From DASXBA01 sp046729895 (GTDB lineage Bacteria > Actinomycetota > Thermoleophilia > Solirubrobacterales > Thermoleophilaceae), in contig JBKPHP010000071.1 in NCBI GenBank assembly GCA_046729895.1, positions 1 through 11,537 on the forward strand: a stretch of DNA of 11,537 bases. Direction: 5' to 3'. Under the pieces are notes generated by a model. It searched no databases, was not told the origin of the DNA, and worked only from the letters and a program-made list of their open reading frames with translations. A program made the translations under genes and the position numbers. Below, piece after piece: positions 7,187 through 11,537 of the stretch (position 1 is the stretch's first letter; the number at the start of each line of letters is the position of its first letter).

Positions 7187-7503
7187 GAGATGGCCACCCC
7201 AAACCCCCACCAGGCGACCATCCGACCGGCATGCGGTTCTCCCGCCCGGAGGGGGAGGCGCCAGCCCGAGCTCGCCGGTCGGACCGGTCACAGCGAAGCT
7301 CAGCTCGCCGGGCATGGAGGCGATCGCTCCACTGCCGGCTCCACGAGGGCTCGCCTACAAAGGGATCCAGCACACCCAGGAGGGGTGCAAAGTGCCTTTG
7401 TAGGCGAAGCGCCGCTCTGCTTTCCCCACTCAGCCCTCGTAGCCGGGGTCGCCGGCGAGCACCGCCCGTGCCACGCCGCCCTGTTCGAGGACCCCCGGCT
7501 CCC
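7187..7503. other. 317-bp gap between cysD and cysN
   Basis: cysD and cysN are usually adjacent or overlapping, so this spacer is long. It holds a hairpin element at 7351-7407 and, on the reverse strand at about 7268-7315, a short stretch reading LSFAVTGPTGELG that resembles the start of an NAD-binding epimerase. A forward 105-residue frame (7190-7507) overlaps the cysN start but has a non-protein-like composition. No convincing promoter for cysN is visible. Confidence 0.6.
7351..7407. repeat. 57-bp hairpin element with nested stem
   Basis: TCGCCTACAAAGG (7351-7363) and CCTTTGTAGGCGA (7395-7407) are perfect 13-bp inverted repeats around a 31-base loop. Inside the loop, CACCC (7373-7377) pairs with GGGTG (7383-7387). 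On either strand the transcript would fold strongly. Possible roles are a processing or attenuation structure between cysD and cysN, or a copy of a dispersed palindromic repeat. It has no poly-T end. Confidence 0.7.
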
Positions 7504-8805
7504 ATGACCGGCGCGGCCAGCAACGGGAAGCCGGTGGACGGGAGGCCCTCGGAGCTGGTCCGCTTCGCCACGGCGGGCTCCGTGGACGACGGCAAATCGA
7601 CCCTGATCGGGAGGCTGCTCTACGACACCAAGCAGATCTTCCAGGACCAGCTGGAGCACGTCGAGCAGGCGAGCCTGGCACGCGGCGACGGCTACGTCGA
7701 CCTGGCGCTCCTGACCGACGGCCTGCGGGCCGAGCGCGAGCAGGGCATCACGATCGACGTCGCGTACCGGTCCTTCCACACCCCCAGGCGGAAGTTCATC
7801 ATCGCCGACACTCCCGGCCACGAGCAGTACACGCGGAACATGGTCACCGGGGCCTCCACGGCGGAGATCGCGCTGATCCTGGTCGACGCCCGCAAGGGGG
7901 TGCTGGAGCAGTCCCGCCGGCACGCGTTCATCGCCTCTCTGCTCCGGATCCCCCACGTGCTCGTATGCGTGAACAAGATGGATCTGGTCGACTGGGACGA
8001 GCGCGTCTACGAGCGCATCGGGGAGGAATTCAGCGCCTGGGCAGCCAAGCTCGACGTCACTGACATCACCTTCATCCCGATCTCGGCGCTGCACGGCGAC
8101 AACGTCGTGGAGCGCTCGGCGAACATGCCCTGGTACCAGGGACCCTCGCTCCTCTACTACCTGGAGCACGTCCACATCGCCTCGGACCGCAACCTGATCG
8201 ACTGCCGCTTCCCTGTGCAGTGGGTCATTCGCCCGATGTCGGACCAGCACCACGATTACCGGGGCTACGCGGGCCAGGTGGCGAGCGGCGTGCTCAAGAT
8301 CGGCGACGAGGTGACCGTGCAGCCCTCCGGCGTCATCACGCGGGTGGCGGCGCTCGAGACCTGGGACGGCCCACTGCAGGAGGCCTACCCGCCGTTGTCG
8401 GTGACGGTCCGGCTCGCGGACGACGTGGACGTCTCGCGGGGAGACATGATCTGCAGGGCGCACAACCACCCCACGCCGACCCGCGAGCTCGAGGCGATGG
8501 TCTGCTGGCTGTCGGAGCGCCCCCTCCAGCCCGCTGGCCGCTACCGCATCAAGCACACCACGCGCACCGCGCTCGCCAAGGTCGACGAGCTGCGTTACCG
8601 CATGGACGTCAATACGCTGCACCGCGACGAGCGGGCCGACAGCCTCGAGCTGAACGAGATCGGTCGACTGCGCCTGCGGCTGTCGGCCCCCTTGCTGGTG
8701 GACGAATACCGCCGCAACCGGGCCACCGGCAGCTTCATCTTGATCGACGAGTCGAGCAACGACACCGTCGGCGCCGGGATGATCCTCGACACAGACGGGG
8801 GCTAG
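7504..8805 (+). CDS. cysN: Sulfate adenylyltransferase GTPase (large) subunit
   Basis: This 433-residue, EF-Tu-like GTPase drives APS synthesis by CysD through GTP hydrolysis. G-domain motifs are complete: GSVDDGKS (residues 25-32), the switch segment EREQGITID, DTPGH (102-106), NKMD (157-160) and ISALHGDNV. Two beta-barrel domains follow, with VQWVIRP, YAGQVASG and the C-terminal RATGSFILID typical of CysN. It ends at DTDGG without a fused APS kinase; the kinase is a separate, overlapping gene. The ATG at 7504 lies close before the conserved VRFATAGSVDDGKST. The frame is open far upstream but that portion is Arg/Pro-rich and unlike the family. The Shine-Dalgarno sequence is weak (GAGG, 13 bases away). 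Its function depends on CysD, whose frame is broken here. Confidence 0.95.
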   Translation: MTGAASNGKPVDGRPSELVRFATAGSVDDGKSTLIGRLLYDTKQIFQDQLEHVEQASLARGDGYVDLALLTDGLRAEREQGITIDVAYRSFHTPRRKFIIADTPGHEQYTRNMVTGASTAEIALILVDARKGVLEQSRRHAFIASLLRIPHVLVCVNKMDLVDWDERVYERIGEEFSAWAAKLDVTDITFIPISALHGDNVVERSANMPWYQGPSLLYYLEHVHIASDRNLIDCRFPVQWVIRPMSDQHHDYRGYAGQVASGVLKIGDEVTVQPSGVITRVAALETWDGPLQEAYPPLSVTVRLADDVDVSRGDMICRAHNHPTPTRELEAMVCWLSERPLQPAGRYRIKHTTRTALAKVDELRYRMDVNTLHRDERADSLELNEIGRLRLRLSAPLLVDEYRRNRATGSFILIDESSNDTVGAGMILDTDGG

Positions 8806-9404
8806 TGGCCAGTCCCCGGCCGCCAGTCGCCAGGTCCCCCGACGTCTCCTGGCATGCGGGTCGCATCCACCGCGGCGGGCGCGGCACGCGGGGCGCGACG
8901 GTTTGGTTCACCGGCCTACCGTCCTCCGGCAAGTCGTCGATCGCCTACGCCGTCGAGGAGAGCCTCGTCCGCTCTGGCCGACCGGCGTACGTTCTCGACG
9001 GCGACAACCTACGCCACGGCCTAAGCGGCGACCTCGGCTTCTCGGCCGAAGACCGCGCCGAGAACATGCGCCGGGCGGGGGAGGTCGCGGCCCTGTTCGC
9101 GGATGCGGGGGTGGTTGCTCTCGTGTCGCTCGTGTCGCCGTTCGCCGCCGATCGCGAGCGGGCCCGTCGGGCCCACGAGGTCGCCGGCCTGCCGTTTGCC
9201 GAGGTCTACGTCTCGACGCCGCCGGCGGAGTGCGAGCGGCGCGACCCCAAGGGACTGTGGGCGCGGGCGCGCGCGGGGCAGATCACCGGCTTCACCGGCG
9301 TAGACGACCCGTACGAGCCTCCCGCGAAGCCGGAGCTCACGCTCGGCCCCGAGCTGTCGGTGGAGGCGGCCGCCGAGGAGGTCTTGCGGTGGATCCCGCG
9401 ATAG
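8805..9404 (+). CDS. cysC: Adenylylsulfate (APS) kinase
   Basis: This 199-residue P-loop kinase phosphorylates APS to PAPS in the cytoplasm. Walker A is GLPSSGKS (residues 37-44), followed by DGDNLRHGL (65-73), the LGFSAEDRAENMRRAGEVA segment, SPFAADRERAR, CERRDPKGL and FTGVDDPYEPPAKPEL, all conserved in CysC. The GTG start at 8805 overlaps the cysN stop by one base (TAGTG), indicating translational coupling. About 30 residues precede the kinase fold, slightly more than usual but compatible with HAG near residue 18, which is typical of the family start. With an iron-sulfur APS reductase in the same cluster, PAPS is not needed for sulfite formation, so CysC probably feeds sulfotransferases or PAP-linked metabolism. 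Confidence 0.94.
   Translation: MASPRPPVARSPDVSWHAGRIHRGGRGTRGATVWFTGLPSSGKSSIAYAVEESLVRSGRPAYVLDGDNLRHGLSGDLGFSAEDRAENMRRAGEVAALFADAGVVALVSLVSPFAADRERARRAHEVAGLPFAEVYVSTPPAECERRDPKGLWARARAGQITGFTGVDDPYEPPAKPELTLGPELSVEAAAEEVLRWIPR
9375..9381 (+). promoter_or_regulatory. Shine-Dalgarno sequence for the truncated permease frame
   Basis: GAGGAGG inside the end of cysC ends 7 bases before a GTG at 9389. This optimal arrangement suggests that a real, coupled downstream gene once started here. Confidence 0.5.
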
Positions 9405-9568
9405 TCGCGTTTGGTCTCGGGGTGGGCGCGCTCGTCGGCATGACCGGCATCGGCGGAACGGCCGCCGGGCCCATCGCGCTCCGAGGCGGCGGTCCCGGCC
9501 GCGCCGCCCGGGTGAGGAGCAGCAGCAGGATCCGCGATCGTCGCGCTCAGCCAGGAGTGACCATCTAG
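9389..9568 (+). pseudogene. Truncated start of a TauE/SafE-type sulfite/organosulfur permease
   Basis: A GTG at 9389, overlapping the last 16 bases of cysC, opens a frame whose first ~24 residues (VAFGLGVGALVGMTGIGG) match the first membrane helix and Gly-rich turn of the TauE/SafE permease family, often encoded near cys genes. After about 9460 the frame turns Arg/Gly-rich with no further hydrophobic segments, and it stops after 59 residues inside a hairpin. The other two forward frames do not continue a permease either, so this is a 5' stump left by deletion or insertion, not a simple frameshift. The family's usual length is about 250-270 residues. The family call rests on a short match but is supported by the Shine-Dalgarno sequence and cys context. 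Confidence 0.5.
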
Positions 9569-9600
9569 CGCGGCCATAGGCCACAGATGGTCACTCCTGG
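9551..9600. repeat. 50-bp perfect inverted repeat downstream of the permease stump
   Basis: CCAGGAGTGACCATCT (9551-9566) and AGATGGTCACTCCTGG (9585-9600) are perfect 16-bp inverted repeats around an 18-base loop that itself contains GGCC-ATA-GGCC. The left arm carries the TAG stop of the permease stump. It could terminate the cys transcript (no T-tract) or be a mobile palindromic repeat marking the deletion boundary. Confidence 0.75.
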
Positions 9601-9667
9601 GATCCCCCGCTCGACGGGCAAACTCGAGACCGCGGTACGCGCGCTCCAAGCCGGGGCGCGCGGGCAC

Positions 9668-9673
9668 TAACCT
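9668..9673 (+). promoter_or_regulatory. Predicted -10 box (TAACCT) for the biotin carboxylase gene
   Basis: TAACCT ends 9 bases before the GTG at 9683. There is no Shine-Dalgarno sequence, so a leaderless or nearly leaderless mRNA is predicted. No clear -35 is visible. Confidence 0.45.
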
Positions 9674-9682
9674 CTCGGCCCC

Positions 9683-11443
9683 GTGTTCGAGAAGGTCCTC
9701 GTCGCCAATCGCGGCGAAATAGCAATCCGCGTCATGCGGACGCTCGAGGAGCTCGGGATCGGAACTGTCGCCGTCTATTCCGAACCCGATCGTGACGGCC
9801 CCCATGTCCGGCGCGCCGCGGAGGCGTACCTGCTCGGCCCCGGGCCGGCCACGGAGAGCTACCTGGTGGTCGAGAAGATCCTCGAGGTCGCGGAGAAGTC
9901 GGGCGCAGAGGCGATCCATCCGGGCTATGGGTTCCTGGCGGAGAACGCGGCCTTTGCCCGCGCCTGCCAGGAGACCGGGCTGACCTTCATCGGGCCGCCC
10001 GCGGACGCGATAGAGGCGATGGGTTCGAAGACGCGCGCCCGAGGGCTGATGAAGGGAGCCGGCGTTCCGATCGTGCCAGGCACGACCCACCCGGTGGAGA
10101 CCGTCGAGGACGCGACCCGGCTGATCGAGGAGGGGATCGGCTACCCCGTGGCGATCAAGGCCGCCGGAGGCGGGGGCGGCAAGGGCTTCCGGGTGGCGGA
10201 GTCCCAGGACCAGCTCGCGAAGGCGTTCGAGGGAGCCTCGCGCGAGGGCGAGAAGTTCTTCTCCGATCCGACCGTCTACCTCGAGCGCTACCTCCCCGAT
10301 CCACGCCACGTCGAGGTGCAGGTGCTGGCCGACTCGCACGGCAACGTGGTGCACCTCTTCGAGCGCGACTGCTCCGTGCAGCGCCGCCACCAGAAGCTGA
10401 TCGAGGAGTCCCCGGCCCCTGCGGTCGACCCGGAGCTGCGAGAGCGGATCGGCAAGATCGGCACCGACGCCGCGCGAGCCGTCGGCTACCGCTCGGCCGG
10501 GACGGTCGAGGGCCTGCTACAGGACGGCGACTACTACTTCCTCGAGATGAACACCCGCGTGCAGGTCGAGCACTGCGTGACCGAGATGGTCACCGGCATC
10601 GACATCGTTCGGGAGCAGCTGAAGATCGCCCATGGCGAGGAGCTGTCCTTCGACCAGGACGACGTGGTCATCCGCGGCCACGCCGTCGAGTGCAGGATCA
10701 ACGCCGAGGACGCCGCCAAGAGCTTCGCCCCCGCGCCGGGCAAGGTCGGCTCCTACCGAGAGCCGGCAGGCCCCTTCGTGCGAGTGGATTCGGGCGCGGA
10801 GGAGGGCTACGAGGTGCTCCCCCTGTACGACCCCCTGATCGCGAAGCTGATCGTCTGGGACGTGGACCGCCAGGCGTCGACCAGGCGCATGCTCCGCGCC
10901 CTCGGCGAGTACGAGATCGAAGGTCTCAACACGCTGATCCCCTTCCACCGCGCGCTGCTCGAGACCGAGCAGTGGGTCAGGGGAGAGACCTGCCGCGACC
11001 TGGTCGAGGACAAGGAGTGGCTCGCCCAGCTCGCCTTCCCCAAGCAGCCGAAGGCCGAGGAGGCCGAAGAGCCGGAGGCCGTGGAGCGTGAGTACGCGGT
11101 GGAGGTCTCCGGGCGGAGGTTCGACGTCAAGGTGATCGGGCCGCCGGCCAGCCCGGACGGAACGGCCCCGGCCGCGGCCCGCAAGGCGCCCCAGCGGCGC
11201 CAGCGCGGCGGCGGAGGGGGCGGCGGCGCGCCCGGCGAGCTCGTCTCGCCCATCCAGGGCACGGTCTTGAGGGTCGCCGTGGAGCAGGGCGCGGAGGTGG
11301 ACGAGGGCGCCCTGATCTGCGTGATCGAGGCGATGAAGATGGAGAACGAGATCACCGCCCCCAGTGCAGGAACGATCGAGGAGCTCGGCGTCACCGAGGG
11401 CGGCTCGATCGCAACTGGCGACACGATCGCCGTCATCAAGTAG
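9683..11443 (+). CDS. Acyl-CoA carboxylase alpha subunit (biotin carboxylase plus biotin carrier domain)
   Basis: This 586-residue cytosolic enzyme carboxylates its own biotin with ATP and bicarbonate, for transfer by a carboxyltransferase such as the one at the left edge. The N-terminal biotin carboxylase domain begins KVLVANRGEIAIRVMRT (residues 4-20), with EAIHPGYGFLAENA (76-89), the ATP-grasp Gly loop AAGGGGGKGF (160-169), EMNTRVQVEHCVTEMVTGID and the C-terminal subdomain ending near residue 450. A charged and Pro/Ala-rich linker contains seven consecutive glycines, followed by the biotinyl domain (SPIQGTVLRVAVEQG) with biotin site EAMKMEN, Lys552. This fused arrangement matches actinobacterial AccA/PccA proteins, slightly shorter than the usual 590-670. 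The GTG start is immediately before the conserved fold and has a TAACCT box upstream. Substrate specificity is set by the partner subunit and is unknown. Confidence 0.95.
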   Translation: MFEKVLVANRGEIAIRVMRTLEELGIGTVAVYSEPDRDGPHVRRAAEAYLLGPGPATESYLVVEKILEVAEKSGAEAIHPGYGFLAENAAFARACQETGLTFIGPPADAIEAMGSKTRARGLMKGAGVPIVPGTTHPVETVEDATRLIEEGIGYPVAIKAAGGGGGKGFRVAESQDQLAKAFEGASREGEKFFSDPTVYLERYLPDPRHVEVQVLADSHGNVVHLFERDCSVQRRHQKLIEESPAPAVDPELRERIGKIGTDAARAVGYRSAGTVEGLLQDGDYYFLEMNTRVQVEHCVTEMVTGIDIVREQLKIAHGEELSFDQDDVVIRGHAVECRINAEDAAKSFAPAPGKVGSYREPAGPFVRVDSGAEEGYEVLPLYDPLIAKLIVWDVDRQASTRRMLRALGEYEIEGLNTLIPFHRALLETEQWVRGETCRDLVEDKEWLAQLAFPKQPKAEEAEEPEAVEREYAVEVSGRRFDVKVIGPPASPDGTAPAAARKAPQRRQRGGGGGGGAPGELVSPIQGTVLRVAVEQGAEVDEGALICVIEAMKMENEITAPSAGTIEELGVTEGGSIATGDTIAVIK

Positions 11444-11457
11444 TCCTGTGCGCGAAA

Positions 11458-11474
11458 GCCGCGCTGTTCGCGGC
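11458..11474. terminator. Hairpin after the biotin carboxylase gene
   Basis: GCCGCG (11458-11463), loop CTGTT, CGCGGC (11469-11474), 14 bases after the stop codon. It has a 6-bp GC stem with no T-tract. It probably ends transcription of the carboxylase gene, perhaps together with the second hairpin just downstream. Confidence 0.45.
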
Positions 11475-11483
11475 GAGCGCCCA

Positions 11484-11496
11484 GGCCTGTTAGGCC
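11484..11496. terminator. Short hairpin overlapping a reverse-strand stop
   Basis: GGCCT (11484-11488), GTT, AGGCC (11492-11496) form a 5-bp stem followed on the forward strand by a run of C. It overlaps the TAA of the possible reverse gene and may serve both directions. Confidence 0.25.
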
Positions 11497-11537
11497 CCCA
11501 GGACCCGGAGGCTCTCGGCGTGCAGGCGGCGCTGCTC
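11490..11537 (-). CDS. Possible C-terminal end of a convergent reverse-strand gene
   Basis: Reading the reverse strand from the right edge gives 15 residues, EQRRLHAESLRVLGA, then TAA at 11492-11490. The fragment looks like a normal helical protein tail, and the two hairpins between this stop and the biotin carboxylase stop fit a convergent gene pair. It is too short to name, and it could be chance. Confidence 0.3.
   Translation of the reverse strand, partial: EQRRLHAESLRVLGA

Noticed and set aside
7351..7407. CRISPR repeat or transposon terminal repeats.
   Set aside because: There is only one inverted pair, with no regularly spaced direct repeats and no transposase or target duplication nearby.
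7190..7507. Forward 105-residue frame between cysD and cysN, overlapping the cysN ATG as ATGA.
   Set aside because: The overlap and a nearby GGAGGGG are attractive, but the translation is Arg/Pro/Gly/His-rich without domain features and runs straight through the hairpin element, so it looks like chance in GC-rich DNA.
9587..9670. 27-residue frame ending just before the biotin carboxylase gene.
   Set aside because: It starts inside the inverted repeat, has no Shine-Dalgarno sequence, and its TAA coincides with the predicted -10 box; too short to support as a gene.

Overview
The window is GC-rich (roughly 70% by eye). Its gene content and style suggest a high-GC actinobacterium, most plausibly Thermoleophilia (Solirubrobacterales/Gaiellales-like). 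This placement is an inference from base composition, the small acyl-CoA carboxylase epsilon-like protein, a fused biotin carboxylase/BCCP, a cysI-cysH-cysD-cysN-cysC cluster with iron-sulfur APS reductase, and TANNNT boxes a few bases upstream of genes with no Shine-Dalgarno sequence. No taxonomic marker gene is present.

Layout. (1) 1-567: the 3' end of an acyl-CoA carboxylase carboxyltransferase (PccB/AccD-like). (2) 644-2284: a GMC-family FAD oxidoreductase. (3) 2318-3310, reverse strand: an ornithine cyclodeaminase/mu-crystallin family protein, convergent with the GMC gene. (4) 3339-3599: a small acyl-CoA carboxylase epsilon-like gene, divergent from (3) across only 28 bp in which the two predicted -10 boxes overlap. 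(5) 3675-9404: an assimilatory sulfate reduction cluster, in order sulfite reductase, APS reductase, ATP sulfurylase small subunit (interrupted by an apparent 1-base deletion), a 317-bp gap with a hairpin element, ATP sulfurylase GTPase subunit and APS kinase. (6) 9389-9568: a truncated start of a TauE/SafE-type permease, ending in a 16-bp perfect inverted repeat. (7) 9683-11443: the biotin carboxylase/biotin carrier alpha subunit of an acyl-CoA carboxylase. (8) At the right edge, probably the end of a convergent gene.

How the genes work together. CysD/CysN activate sulfate to APS, CysH reduces APS to sulfite, and the siroheme enzyme reduces sulfite to sulfide. CysC diverts some APS to PAPS. 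The cluster is preceded by a recognisable promoter whose -35/-10 spacer is filled by a 7-2-7 palindrome, a good candidate sulfur-responsive operator. The carboxyltransferase, epsilon-like and biotin carboxylase genes could together supply one acyl-CoA carboxylase (acetyl/propionyl-CoA type), although the sulfur cluster separates them.

I see no tRNA, rRNA, CRISPR array, transposase or phage gene, and no whole new gene system. The most unusual content is regulatory and structural: overlapping divergent -10 boxes, the palindrome in the cysI promoter, two long hairpin elements beside gene remnants, and the cysD frameshift.
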